DNA from: an uncultured Opitutia bacterium
GTDB taxonomy: Bacteria > Verrucomicrobiota > Verrucomicrobiia > Opitutales > JABJCN01
Assembly (NCBI GenBank): GCA_913046175.1
Contig: CAJWSN010000028.1
Coordinates: 1-11,252, forward strand
Length of the DNA stretch: 11,252 nucleotides
Reading direction: 5' to 3'
Shown here in pieces: positions 1 to 7,539 of the stretch (position 1 is its first letter; each line of letters starts with the position of its first letter). Both the position numbers and the translations under genes were made by a program. The notes beneath the pieces were generated by a model, which had not been told where the DNA came from, did no database searches, and worked only from the letters and a program-made list of their open reading frames with translations.

Positions 1-204
1 TTCCGCGATCTTTGCATCTATGTCCTGTATGCGTAGACGAACTTTATTGCTGGCCTGCTCGATTCGAGAAATTTTTTCTGCGCTTTGTGCAATCTTTGTC
101 CTAAGCCAAACCACACTCAGACCACCAACCCCCGCAACAACCAGAATTAGTAACGACAAACAGATCGTTAATGGGTTCATGGAAACTTGTTTGGAGATTT
201 TCAT
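1..204 (-). CDS. FtsL-like small membrane division protein (partial, 3' end outside window)
   Basis: The first 68 codons of an open frame are visible, starting at an ATG that directly abuts the rsmH stop (TAAATG). The peptide begins MKISKQVSMNPLTICLSLLI. It has a short cytoplasmic tail, one hydrophobic segment at about residues 10-33, and then a charged, heptad-like stretch (residues 36-68, rich in K, E, I and R) that looks like a coiled coil. This bitopic layout, directly downstream of mraZ and rsmH, is that of FtsL, which bridges FtsB and FtsQ to the septal synthase at midcell. FtsL is poorly conserved in sequence, so the call rests on topology and gene order. The gene leaves the window at base 1 and its C terminus is unseen. 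It is probably translationally coupled to rsmH. Another small bitopic membrane protein remains possible. Confidence 0.65.
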   Translation of the reverse strand, partial: MKISKQVSMNPLTICLSLLILVVAGVGGLSVVWLRTKIAQSAEKISRIEQASNKVRLRIQDIDAKIAE

Positions 205-1131
205 TTACAAATCTCTCCCCTTGCAAATCGCGCGTAACTTGGCCGACCTTGAACGTGGGTTCTGCTTGATTTCATCCGGAGATGGAACAATCGGCTTCTT
301 GGTCAGCAAGTTCCCAAGAATTTGGCGCTCCTGCTGAGGCTGAGGGTCATTTTTATGTTGGGAAAGTCCTGCGATTTTCCTAAAGAAACGCTTCACAATT
401 CGATCCTCCAGAGAGTGGAAACTAATGACCACAAGAACACCGCCCGGTGCCAGTTTCTTAAATGCCACGGGTAACGTGTCCTGCAGGCACTCCAGTTCAC
501 GATTTACTGCAATACGGATTCCCTGGAAAGTTCGGGTCGCAGGATGAATCCTGCGACGCCCGGGTGCGGTTCGTGGAGCATGTTGCTCCACGAGCGCAGC
601 CAAGGAGGCAGTTCGCTGCAGGAGACCTTTGCCGCGAGCCTCAATAATGGCTCTTGCAATTGCCCTCCAGCGTGGTTCCTCACCATAGTCCCTCAAGGCT
701 GTCTCAATTTCCCTGAGAGACCCTTTTTCGAGAAATTCCGCAGCAGTTTGTCCCTGCTGCGGATTCATCCTCATGTCCAATGGGGCATCCTCCCTGAAGG
801 AAAAGCCCCGGGAAACGTCATCCAACTGGAACGACGAAACCCCTAGATCCATCAAGACGCCGGTAAAACCAGATTCTTGAATATTTTCCAAATCGGCAAA
901 GTTGCGGGCCTCAAACCGCAACCTTCCCGAAAAATTTTCCTGTAATGAAGCCGCATTTCTCGCAGCAACAGGGTCCTGATCCATGGCAAGAACCGTGGCG
1001 TCAGGCAAATGTTCCAGAATTGCTTGTGTATGCCCTCCCCCTCCAAAAGTTAAATCCAGACACGCGCCCCCGTGCATGCGTGAGAAAAAAGCCAAGACCT
1101 CTTCCAGCAGAACGGGTATGTGACCGGTCAT
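205..1131 (-). CDS. rsmH: 16S rRNA (cytosine-1402-N4)-methyltransferase RsmH/MraW
   Basis: The product is a 308-residue SAM-dependent methyltransferase that adds the N4 methyl group to C1402 in the decoding centre of 16S rRNA. Family hallmarks are visible. The N terminus reads TGHIPVLLEEV. The SAM-binding loop DLTFGGGGHT is at about 26-35 and DLGVSSFQLD at about 95-104. DMRM is near 119, HPATRTFQGIRI at about 196-207 and FHSLEDRIVKRFF at about 238-250. The C terminus has the usual NPRSRSAKLR. The frame is open 13 codons further upstream to 1170. I chose the ATG at 1131 because a strong ribosome-binding site precedes it with 7-nt spacing and because the family normally begins close to MTGHIPVLL. 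The gene lies 83 bp downstream of mraZ and abuts the FtsL-like gene, as in a standard dcw operon. Length is normal and no key motif is missing. Confidence 0.97.
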   Translation of the reverse strand: MTGHIPVLLEEVLAFFSRMHGGACLDLTFGGGGHTQAILEHLPDATVLAMDQDPVAARNAASLQENFSGRLRFEARNFADLENIQESGFTGVLMDLGVSSFQLDDVSRGFSFREDAPLDMRMNPQQGQTAAEFLEKGSLREIETALRDYGEEPRWRAIARAIIEARGKGLLQRTASLAALVEQHAPRTAPGRRRIHPATRTFQGIRIAVNRELECLQDTLPVAFKKLAPGGVLVVISFHSLEDRIVKRFFRKIAGLSQHKNDPQPQQERQILGNLLTKKPIVPSPDEIKQNPRSRSAKLRAICKGRDL

Positions 1132-1138
1132 CCTTGAA

Positions 1139-1150
1139 CTCCTTCCTCCT
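1139..1150 (-). promoter_or_regulatory. Ribosome-binding site of rsmH
   Basis: On the minus strand the purine run AGGAGGAAGGAG ends 7 nt before the ATG at 1131. It is the strongest Shine-Dalgarno match in the window and fixes the rsmH start at 1131 rather than at the in-frame upstream codon at 1170. Confidence 0.8.
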
Positions 1151-1214
1151 GCCAGTGTTTCGCAATACATGGGGTCAAGTTCTGCCTAATCCGTTTCTCT
1201 GTGCATCCGTTGTA

Positions 1215-1664
1215 TCAATAAAGTAGATTCAAGTCATCAATGGCCGACTTTATTGAATCGGGGCTTGGAGGTTCGTATCCAGTGGGGTTCAAAATCGTAA
1301 AGGTATTCAAGACACCAAGCATGAGTGCCTGGCCCTTGCCCTCGATGCCCGCATGTTCGCGCAAATCCTTGGAGAGAACAAACCGACCCTGCTTGTCGCA
1401 CTCGAATTGATCCCCTTTGGCAAAAATCCCCATCAAGATATTTTTCTTCTTCGGGGTCAGTTTCCCTTTTCTCATTTTTTTTCGCATTTCCCTGACTCCC
1501 AAAGGAGGCAGGACATGGATTTGCCCGTCCGGGAATGGCAATCCCAGAAACGTCTGCTCCGAACCCTCCAACCGCCACCGTGCTGGAAGCGTGAGACGAC
1601 CTTTCTCGTCCACAGCATGGGTAAAGGAACCGATAAAATAGGGGTTGTTCTGAGAATCTGACAT
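1215..1664 (-). CDS. mraZ: Transcriptional regulator MraZ
   Basis: The product is a 149-residue DNA-binding protein and the first gene of the dcw cluster. It carries the two SpoVT/AbrB-type half-domains of the MraZ family. The first, DEKGRLTLPA, is at about residues 19-28 and the second, DKQGRFVLS, at about 90-98, each with the DxxGR signature. MraZ forms ring-shaped oligomers that bind tandem TGGGN repeats upstream of its own gene and repress the operon in Escherichia coli. A lysine and arginine rich stretch (about 61-74) separates the halves. The frame continues upstream to a TTG at 1706, but that TTG lies inside the operator boxes. The ATG at 1664 gives the usual family length and N terminus, though its ribosome-binding site (AAGAAGAG) is only moderate. 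rsmH follows after 83 bp. Four TGG boxes directly upstream suggest autoregulation. Confidence 0.95.
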   Translation of the reverse strand: MSDSQNNPYFIGSFTHAVDEKGRLTLPARWRLEGSEQTFLGLPFPDGQIHVLPPLGVREMRKKMRKGKLTPKKKNILMGIFAKGDQFECDKQGRFVLSKDLREHAGIEGKGQALMLGVLNTFTILNPTGYEPPSPDSIKSAIDDLNLLY

Positions 1665-1680
1665 GGGGTTTCTCTTCTTT

Positions 1681-1715
1681 TGCCACTTTGCCCCACTTTG
1701 GGCCAATTCGCCCCA
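1681..1715 (-). promoter_or_regulatory. MraZ operator: four TGG boxes with 10-bp period
   Basis: On the minus strand, 5-bp boxes TGGGG (1715-1711), TGGCC (1705-1701), TGGGG (1695-1691) and TGGCA (1685-1681) recur with an exact 10-bp period. They are separated by 5-nt spacers CGAAT, CAAAG and CAAAG. This matches the published E. coli MraZ operator design of TGGGN repeats with 5-nt spacers. The array ends 16 nt before the mraZ start codon. Two boxes are perfect TGGGN and two are TGGCN. A TTGACA hexamer (1722-1717) sits directly upstream, so bound MraZ would cover the likely promoter or leader. Confidence 0.85.
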
Positions 1716-1716
1716 C

Positions 1717-1722
1717 TGTCAA
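1717..1722 (-). promoter_or_regulatory. Possible -35 element of the mraZ/dcw promoter
   Basis: A perfect TTGACA lies on the minus strand, one base upstream of the first MraZ box and 52 nt from the mraZ start codon. At the expected 16-18 bp spacing there is only a weak -10 candidate (CAAAGT or AAAGTG) inside the operator. The assignment is therefore tentative. The placement would make MraZ binding directly exclude RNA polymerase. Confidence 0.35.
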
Positions 1723-1911
1723 CCATTAAGCATAGAAATTTCATCTTCAAAATCCCGGCAAAATGCCTTCCATGCATCCTCTTCATACCGCATGAATACT
1801 AACCCCAGCCTATTTCGGCCTTGCCAACCTCAATGAAAACCCAAAAGAAATTCCAAAACCATCTGGGCATAAAAAATCCAAACACTGCCAACACTGAATT
1901 ATTTATTGGGT

Positions 1912-2679
1912 ATGAAGACACCCCGAAAAAGACTGGATCTCCTTCTTGTTGAGCGGGGTTTGTGTGAGACCCGTTCCATGGCCCAGGCGCTGGTTCTCGC
2001 AGGCAAGGTTCGCACGGGCACGAAAGTCCTGGACAAACCAGGAAGAATCCTGCCCGCAGACACCAGCCTGATGATGGAGGCACCACCACGCTTTGTCAGT
2101 CGAGGAGGAGAAAAACTCGAGGGTTTCCTTGAAAAAGTCCAAATCCCCGTCGATGGACTCCATTGCTTGGATTTGGGTGCCTCCACAGGTGGGTTTACTG
2201 ATTGCATCCTGCAGCGCGGTGCAGCCTCTGTGACCTGCGTGGACGTGGGGCGAGGCCAGCTACACCAGAAAATCTGCATAAACCCGAGAGTCACGAACCT
2301 GGAAAAGCTTAATGCCCGTCAACTGAAAGCTGGTGACCTTCCCCGTCGATTCTACCATCTCATCGTTCTCGACCTGTCTTTCATCTCACTTCAAAAAGTA
2401 TTGCCCACGGCATGGGCATTCCTTGCGGAAGGTGGGTGCCTTATCGCACTGGTGAAGCCGCAATTTGAGGCAAAAAAGAAGGAGGCCGACAAGGGTCGGG
2501 GCATTATCCGTGATCCCAGCATCCATGAACGTGTTCTGGATGAACTGCGACAATTTATCCTGAAAAAACTAATGGGAGCAGAAATCCTGGCCATTGAAAA
2601 GTCCTCCATCCAAGGTGCCAAAGGGAACAAGGAATTTCTGATTGGTGTCAGGAAGGCAAAGACCGAGGCGAGGAAATAA
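1912..2679 (+). CDS. tlyA: TlyA-family rRNA (cytidine-2'-O)-methyltransferase
   Basis: The product is a 255-residue S4-domain plus FtsJ/RrmJ-fold methyltransferase. TlyA enzymes methylate 2'-OH groups of cytidines in 23S rRNA, and in some species also 16S rRNA; some homologues are annotated as hemolysins. The N-terminal S4 RNA-binding domain (about 3-60) begins RKRLDLLLVERGLCETRS. The linker SRGGEKLEGFL is followed by the SAM motif LDLGASTGGFTDC (about 86-98). The putative K-D-K-E tetrad is intact: K68 in GGEKL, D154 in LDLSFIS, K182 in VKPQFE and E241 in NKEFLI. An in-frame TTG lies two codons upstream (1906). I prefer the ATG at 1912, but neither has a clear ribosome-binding site. The gene diverges from mraZ across a 247-bp gap and heads a plus-strand series with nadK and the ppiD-like gene. 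Confidence 0.93.
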   Translation: MKTPRKRLDLLLVERGLCETRSMAQALVLAGKVRTGTKVLDKPGRILPADTSLMMEAPPRFVSRGGEKLEGFLEKVQIPVDGLHCLDLGASTGGFTDCILQRGAASVTCVDVGRGQLHQKICINPRVTNLEKLNARQLKAGDLPRRFYHLIVLDLSFISLQKVLPTAWAFLAEGGCLIALVKPQFEAKKKEADKGRGIIRDPSIHERVLDELRQFILKKLMGAEILAIEKSSIQGAKGNKEFLIGVRKAKTEARK

Positions 2680-2722
2680 AACCCTGACAAGGCTCTGCCG
2701 ACAGCCATCATTACAATGCGTC

Positions 2723-2726
2723 AGGA
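2723..2726 (+). promoter_or_regulatory. Ribosome-binding site deciding the nadK start
   Basis: AGGA with 7-nt spacing precedes the ATG at 2734. It lies inside the reading frame opened by the upstream ATG at 2716, which itself has no purine-rich site. Confidence 0.55.
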
Positions 2727-2733
2727 ACTAATT

Positions 2734-3558
2734 ATGGGAAAAATCCGCACAATCACGTTCGTTGTCAATAATGCCAAGCCAGGAGCTGCTGAGTTGGCGG
2801 ACAAACTTGAAGCGCTGGCACGCCAGGCCGGTGTCAAAACCCTTTCCAGTATTCATTACCCCATTGAAGATGAGACCCTGAGGGGAAGAGATGCCTGTTG
2901 TGTTATTGGAGGGGACGGCACCTTGCTTGGAGTTGTGCCCAAGGCAGTCGAACTAGACGTTCCCATCCTTGGAATACGCATGGGGAACCTTGGGTTCCTG
3001 GCCACTTTTTCTCCCAGTGAGGCTCTTGAAAAATTCGTTCCCCTCCTCCAGGGTGGCTACAAGATTGAGGCTCGATCACTCTTGGAATGTCGCTGCCCAG
3101 GCAGCGAGCCAGCGGTTGCCCTCAATGATATAGTGATCAAGGGAGTGGACGCCTCACGTCTGGTTTCATTGACAGTAAGGGCTGGGGACGAACTTGTTAC
3201 TGACTACTTTTGCGACGGCCTGATCATCTCCACACCAACAGGTTCCACAGCATACAACCTGTCAGCAGGAGGACCACTCGTGCACCCGTCTGCAAACGTT
3301 TTTGCCGTAACTCCGATTTGCCCCCACACCCTCAGCAACCGCAGTGTTGTACTTCCGGGTGACACCCAGCTGGAAATCGCCTGGGATAAGTCCGCAGCGC
3401 ATCCTCAAGTCAAAGTGGACGGTTATTTGACTGTTCACCCATCCGGCGACGGGGAATCCCCCATTACTATTTCCCCCTCCCCAAAGAAACTGTCTCTTGT
3501 GCAAAGTGTGAATCACTCGCATTTCGCCGTTGTACGCAATAAACTGAACTGGCGCTAG
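2734..3558 (+). CDS. nadK: NAD kinase (ATP-NAD kinase)
   Basis: The product is a 274-residue cytosolic enzyme that phosphorylates NAD to NADP. The diagnostic GGDGT motif is at about residues 59-63, with the catalytic Asp at 61. LGIRMGNLGFLA follows, then LNDIVI (about 130-135, Asp where the NE/D motif is expected), TPTGSTAYNLSAGGP (about 167-181) and VTPICPHTLSNRSVVL. A VDG motif lies near 228. An ATG six codons upstream (2716) is in frame, but AGGA at 2723-2726 sits 7 nt before the ATG at 2734, so I prefer that start. The gene follows tlyA by 54 bp in the same direction, a common bacterial neighbourhood (tlyA-nadK-recN occurs in several phyla). No defects are seen. Confidence 0.95.
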   Translation: MGKIRTITFVVNNAKPGAAELADKLEALARQAGVKTLSSIHYPIEDETLRGRDACCVIGGDGTLLGVVPKAVELDVPILGIRMGNLGFLATFSPSEALEKFVPLLQGGYKIEARSLLECRCPGSEPAVALNDIVIKGVDASRLVSLTVRAGDELVTDYFCDGLIISTPTGSTAYNLSAGGPLVHPSANVFAVTPICPHTLSNRSVVLPGDTQLEIAWDKSAAHPQVKVDGYLTVHPSGDGESPITISPSPKKLSLVQSVNHSHFAVVRNKLNWR

Positions 3559-3644
3559 CCTCAATTCCTGTTGCGCAGATGGATTGACAGCCAGTGGTTC
3601 GATCCTTTTCCTCTCGTCCCCTTCCAATCAAGCTAAGCTAATCC

Positions 3645-5519
3645 ATGATTTTATTTATCAACCGACTTCTGGAAAAAGGCGGAAGCTGGATTTTTAGTAT
3701 CCTGCTCTGCGTAATTGTCATTGCATTCGTCTTTACTATTGGTGCATCACCCGGGCTCACCCAGAAGGAAAAAGGGTTGGGCGATACGGAGTACTACGGG
3801 GTGAACATCAGCCAAAACAGCAAGGAATGGAGAGATGTTTCCAGGAAAGCCAATATTCAGGCAACACTGCAACTGGGCCAACTCCTGAATAACCCCAGGT
3901 TTCGCTCCTATGCATCCAGCATGATCTCCAATCAAACCCAGCGTATTGCACTGGAGAACCTCCCGCTGGTCCAACTAGCCAGAAAGCTCGGAATCCCGGA
4001 TGCATCCATGGATGAACTCAAGGCATACGTTGAAGAACAATCCTATTTCCAGGACACCCCGCAAAACTCCCCTCCTGGAACCCAGGGCAAGTTCAGTCGA
4101 AACAAGTACCTCGACTTCATGGATCAGTTGGAGGGTAACGGAGCAAAGGAGTCTTTCGTTCCTGCAAGCGAGGAAGCCATTCTTGTCGGTAAGTTTCAGG
4201 AAATATTGAAGAGTCCAGGTCTGGCCCTGCCTTTCGAGGCTGAGGCAAAAATCCGCAATGACCAAACCGTTTGGTCAATAGAAATCGCCATCCTTGAGAG
4301 TAAACCAGATGCAAAGGATAAACCAACACCCTCAGATGAAGAACTTGAGGCACTCTACAAGGAAACCTTGGACCAATACAAATCCAAGGAAACCAGGGAA
4401 GTCTCCTACCTGGTCTTCCCCGCCCAGTTCGAACACCCAACCAACACTCAGCTAAAAGAGTATTACGAAAACCACAGCGCACTTTATCTGCCCGAAGAAG
4501 AGGAAAAGGAAAACAAAGAGGATAAAAAGGATGGAAAGCCTTCAATCCCCCAAAAAGCAGAGGTCAAGAAAGGGGACAAAAAGGAAATTCCGCCCTACGC
4601 AGGATTGGCTTACGAAATCAAGCGGGACATTTACGAGGACTATCTGCAGGAAAAGCAACTTGTTCAGCCCGCGCTTCAAACTGCTGGAAGCGTGGCCGAG
4701 GATTTACTCGATGAGTTCTATAATGGAGGCAACCCCATACCCCGGAAAGAGGCCCTCAAGACTGTGGAGGCACTAAAGTTGCCATTCTCCAAAATGCCGG
4801 CTTTCTCACAAGACGCCTTCCCCAAGGCAAGGTTCCTGCGCAATCTCAATGCACCCTTCATTGACCACAAGCCCAGCGACGATGAAAACTCGCAGGCTGA
4901 AAAACTCCTGAAGCAGACCTTTTTTCTCAACGAGGAGAACTTTTACACAAACCCATACCGGATTGGTGACAAGTATGTCATCCTGCTGCTCCACTCCATT
5001 AATCCATCCAAATCACCCGGGTTTGTGGACCTGAAAAAAGACAAGGCTCAATTTGAAAAACTGGTCTCAGTTTGGGAGGATCGTGAATCAGACAAGGCAT
5101 TCAGTACGAAACGGGGCAATGTCGAAGCGGCAATTCAGACCAGTTTGGACTCGGGGAAAGTTCTTGAGACAAGCGTCAAAGGTCTGGAAAAATCCGCGGG
5201 TTGGAGCGTACAATACGTGAAGCATAAGGACTTCAAGACAGACAGTCTCCCCAAGGGACTACCCCAAAAGGTATTTGAAATCGCCAAAGGACTGGGCAAG
5301 AATGAAACGTCTGCGATGGAGATTGTCGATGGCAAGGGATACATGGTTGCCGTCATTTCGCAGGAAATTCCCGGTTATACAATCAAACATCCAAAAGTGA
5401 AGCAGGAGCTCGCTCGCCTCTCACGTTCTTCTGCGAGAACGAGCCTGTCCCAGGAAATGATCAAGCGAGGACAGGCGGCAATGAAGGTCAACATCTTTGC
5501 ACAACCAGAAGACAACTGA
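3645..5519 (+). CDS. PpiD/SurA-like membrane-anchored periplasmic protein without a recognisable parvulin domain
   Basis: The product has 624 residues, close to the length of E. coli PpiD. The N terminus resembles PpiD: a short cytoplasmic tail, one transmembrane segment (about 14-33, WIFSILLCVIVIAFVF), and then a long soluble periplasmic part. A region at about 50-250 looks like a SurA_N-type chaperone segment, with NQTQRIALENLPLVQLARKLGI followed by DELKAYV. Residues 284-316 form a highly charged E/K linker, inserted after NHSALYLP. The C-terminal part (about 520-620) resembles the PpiD C terminus: GW, SLPKGLPQKVFEIAKGLG, then a hydrophobic strand, and a final VNIF segment. No clear parvulin motifs are visible, so catalytic prolyl isomerase activity is doubtful. 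Known PpiD acts as a chaperone at the Sec translocon exit. It is the last gene of a plus-strand series, 86 bp after nadK. The start ATG has no good ribosome-binding site but leads directly into the membrane anchor. Confidence 0.7.
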   Translation: MILFINRLLEKGGSWIFSILLCVIVIAFVFTIGASPGLTQKEKGLGDTEYYGVNISQNSKEWRDVSRKANIQATLQLGQLLNNPRFRSYASSMISNQTQRIALENLPLVQLARKLGIPDASMDELKAYVEEQSYFQDTPQNSPPGTQGKFSRNKYLDFMDQLEGNGAKESFVPASEEAILVGKFQEILKSPGLALPFEAEAKIRNDQTVWSIEIAILESKPDAKDKPTPSDEELEALYKETLDQYKSKETREVSYLVFPAQFEHPTNTQLKEYYENHSALYLPEEEEKENKEDKKDGKPSIPQKAEVKKGDKKEIPPYAGLAYEIKRDIYEDYLQEKQLVQPALQTAGSVAEDLLDEFYNGGNPIPRKEALKTVEALKLPFSKMPAFSQDAFPKARFLRNLNAPFIDHKPSDDENSQAEKLLKQTFFLNEENFYTNPYRIGDKYVILLLHSINPSKSPGFVDLKKDKAQFEKLVSVWEDRESDKAFSTKRGNVEAAIQTSLDSGKVLETSVKGLEKSAGWSVQYVKHKDFKTDSLPKGLPQKVFEIAKGLGKNETSAMEIVDGKGYMVAVISQEIPGYTIKHPKVKQELARLSRSSARTSLSQEMIKRGQAAMKVNIFAQPEDN

Positions 5520-5582
5520 GCGGACTTGCCCATCCAGGCTCACGTTTTCTGAATAAAAATAAGATTGCCGGGGAAAATGCAG

Positions 5583-6506
5583 TCAGCCGAACAAATCATT
5601 CACGGCAGGCTGTGGATTCAGGTCTAGGTTAACCGTCAATGTGCCAGGGAACTGGGATCGAAACCACTTGCGCTGCCTTCGTACCAATTGCCAGGTATTC
5701 CGGTTGATCGCCTCTTCAACTTCCTCGCAGGAAGCCAATTCCCCGCCTAGAAAGGCGATCATCTCTCGGTAACCGATTGCAGTATTTGCCACGGGATTAT
5801 TCGCAAGTCCACAATCAAGCAGGGTCCGGGTCTCCTCCATCAGACCTGTTTCCAGCATCATTTGCGTACGTGCTCGGATTCGCTCTTTCAAGTTGCCGTC
5901 ATCACGGTCCAATACGCAAACTTTCTTACCCATGCCGGCAAAAGGCTCCGGCAGAGATTCCATCTCCTGACGCAGTCTCTTCACTGTTTTCCCGGAAACC
6001 AGACAACGTTCAAGTGCACGTGCAACTCGTCGCGGATTTTGCAGGTCAAGGTTCCCAACCCCCCCTGGATTTAATTCAAGGAGCCTTCCAACCAATACAT
6101 CCAACCCATCCTCCTCCAGCATGTTGTCGATTTCCTCACGCACCTCAACAGGAACAACCACGTTGTCGCACACAGGAACAAAGAATGACTTCAGGTAAAA
6201 GCCGCTCCCCCCTGTCACCAGGACATTTTTGTTCCGCCCCAGGATGTCATCAACCAACATCCCTGCAATCCGGATATAATCATGGATGCTTGCGGCATGG
6301 GAAACAGGAAATAAATCAATGCCATGATGGGGCACTGTAGAGAGTTGATCCTTGGAAGGCTTGGCCGTCCCAATGTCCATGCCAATATACATTTGCATCG
6401 AGTCACAGGACAAAATCTCAGCATCCAGTTCCTCCGCCAGGCAAAGACACAAGTCCGTCTTGCCAGATGCCGTTGGACCCGTGATCACATGAAGTTGAGG
6501 ATTCAT
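5583..6506 (-). CDS. miaA: tRNA dimethylallyltransferase MiaA
   Basis: The product is a 307-residue enzyme that transfers a dimethylallyl group to N6 of A37 in tRNAs reading UNN codons. The P-loop GPTASGKT is at about 10-17, followed by DSMQMYIGMDIGTAKP (about 35-50) with the catalytic-region Asp35. HHGIDLFPV, the second nucleotide-site motif GGSGFYLK (about 99-106), NPRRVARALE, IGYREM and RRQRKWFRSQ near the C terminus are all present. The frame stays open 43 codons upstream to an ATG at 6635. I chose the ATG at 6506 because the family normally starts a few residues before the P-loop. Neither start has a Shine-Dalgarno match. The gene lies downstream of trpA on the same strand and converges with the ppiD-like gene. 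Confidence 0.94.
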   Translation of the reverse strand: MNPQLHVITGPTASGKTDLCLCLAEELDAEILSCDSMQMYIGMDIGTAKPSKDQLSTVPHHGIDLFPVSHAASIHDYIRIAGMLVDDILGRNKNVLVTGGSGFYLKSFFVPVCDNVVVPVEVREEIDNMLEEDGLDVLVGRLLELNPGGVGNLDLQNPRRVARALERCLVSGKTVKRLRQEMESLPEPFAGMGKKVCVLDRDDGNLKERIRARTQMMLETGLMEETRTLLDCGLANNPVANTAIGYREMIAFLGGELASCEEVEEAINRNTWQLVRRQRKWFRSQFPGTLTVNLDLNPQPAVNDLFG

Positions 6507-6735
6507 TGGCACTATTGGTTTTTCGGGCAGTTTTCGAATAAAGAGGTTTTCAGACTTGGAGAGGTGAATTTCACATCCAAATAACTCTAATGCATGAATG
6601 TAGCCACTTTGACACGTCAGAATTCTTTCGGACATATTTTAAACATGGCCAACCGCTTTCCCAACTTGAGGAAGAGATGAAAATGAGGGGTTTCCTTGAA
6701 TACCGAAACAATCCCTCCAGAGGTAGAAATTGGAT

Positions 6736-7536
6736 TCAGTTTTTCAGCCCGGCCATCAATTCCCGCACCTTTCGCCCAAGGATGTTGGGGATTTCAGACT
6801 TGTTCTGTAGATTCTGGGGGATGCAGTTCACGATTGCACTTCCGACGACCACACCATCAGCCAATGCTCCTACCTGTCGGACATGCTCGGGACTGGAAAT
6901 TCCAAAACCCACAACAACCGGCAGGTCTGTGTGGCCCTTGATCCGGGCGACCGCCTCCTTCAGACCGGATACCATACTGTCCCGCTCCCCGGTTACGCCT
7001 TCCCTGGACACATGATAAAGAAAACCCGAACCCGCATTCGCTATCAGGGGAATACGATCATCGGGTGTTGTCGGGGCAATAATAAATATATTCTTCAACT
7101 CGTGCTGTTTCGAGGCCTCGATTAAATCGCCCGCCTCTTCAGGAGGCAAATCCAAGGTCAGAATACCGTCAACTCCCGCATCCTTTGCACGCTTTACGTA
7201 AGCCCCTGTGCCTTGCGAAAACACCAGATTGTAATAGGTGTAAAGAACAACCGGAATGTCACCAAACTCACGCACCCTGCCCACAAGCTCGAATACATTA
7301 TCGTGGGTGGCACCAGACTCAAGTGCCCGCTGAGCCGCCAGCTGATTGGTTAGTCCATCTGCCAACGGGTCGGAGAATGGCACTCCAATCTCCAGTATGT
7401 CCGCACCCGCAGCAACCAACTCCCGGCAAATCTCAACCGATGTGTCAAAATCTGGGTCATTGGCACAGACATATGGGATAAAGCAGGCACGTCCTTCTGA
7501 ACGTGCCCGGGCAAAGGCTTTGGAGATGCGGCCCAT
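6736..7536 (-). CDS. trpA: Tryptophan synthase alpha subunit
   Basis: The product is a 266-residue TIM-barrel enzyme that cleaves indole-3-glycerol phosphate to indole and glyceraldehyde 3-phosphate and channels indole to TrpB. Catalytic Glu49 and Asp60 fall at exactly the Salmonella positions, in LEIGVPFSDPLADG. LDLPPEE, IFIIAPTTPDDRI, GFLYHVSREGVTG (loop 6) and VVVGFGISSPEHV with VVGSAIV (phosphate site) are present, so the protein is complete. Several normally conserved positions differ: loop 2 reads DGLTNQ instead of DGPTIQ, and the N-terminal strand reads YVCANDPD where G-D-P is usual. No other trp gene lies in the window. trpA starts its own leftward unit, divergent from waaA, with miaA downstream. 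The start ATG lacks a Shine-Dalgarno site and follows a promoter-like sequence closely. Confidence 0.95.
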   Translation of the reverse strand: MGRISKAFARARSEGRACFIPYVCANDPDFDTSVEICRELVAAGADILEIGVPFSDPLADGLTNQLAAQRALESGATHDNVFELVGRVREFGDIPVVLYTYYNLVFSQGTGAYVKRAKDAGVDGILTLDLPPEEAGDLIEASKQHELKNIFIIAPTTPDDRIPLIANAGSGFLYHVSREGVTGERDSMVSGLKEAVARIKGHTDLPVVVGFGISSPEHVRQVGALADGVVVGSAIVNCIPQNLQNKSEIPNILGRKVRELMAGLKN

Positions 7537-7539
7537 GTT

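Noticed and set aside
1665..1706. Upstream TTG start for mraZ at 1706
   Set aside because: The TTG falls inside the MraZ operator boxes. The ATG at 1664 gives the standard family N terminus and length.
3584..3612. TTGACA before the ppiD-like gene as a promoter
   Set aside because: No acceptable -10 hexamer is found at 16-18 bp spacing.
5517..5546. TGAGC ... GCTCA stem followed by TTTT between the ppiD-like gene and miaA, considered as a terminator
   Set aside because: The stem is 5 bp with a 16-nt loop and a short T-run. It is too weak to annotate.
5777..6340. Long plus-strand frame opposite miaA
   Set aside because: It is antisense to a clear miaA gene, and its Pro/Ser/His-rich translation shows no family motif.
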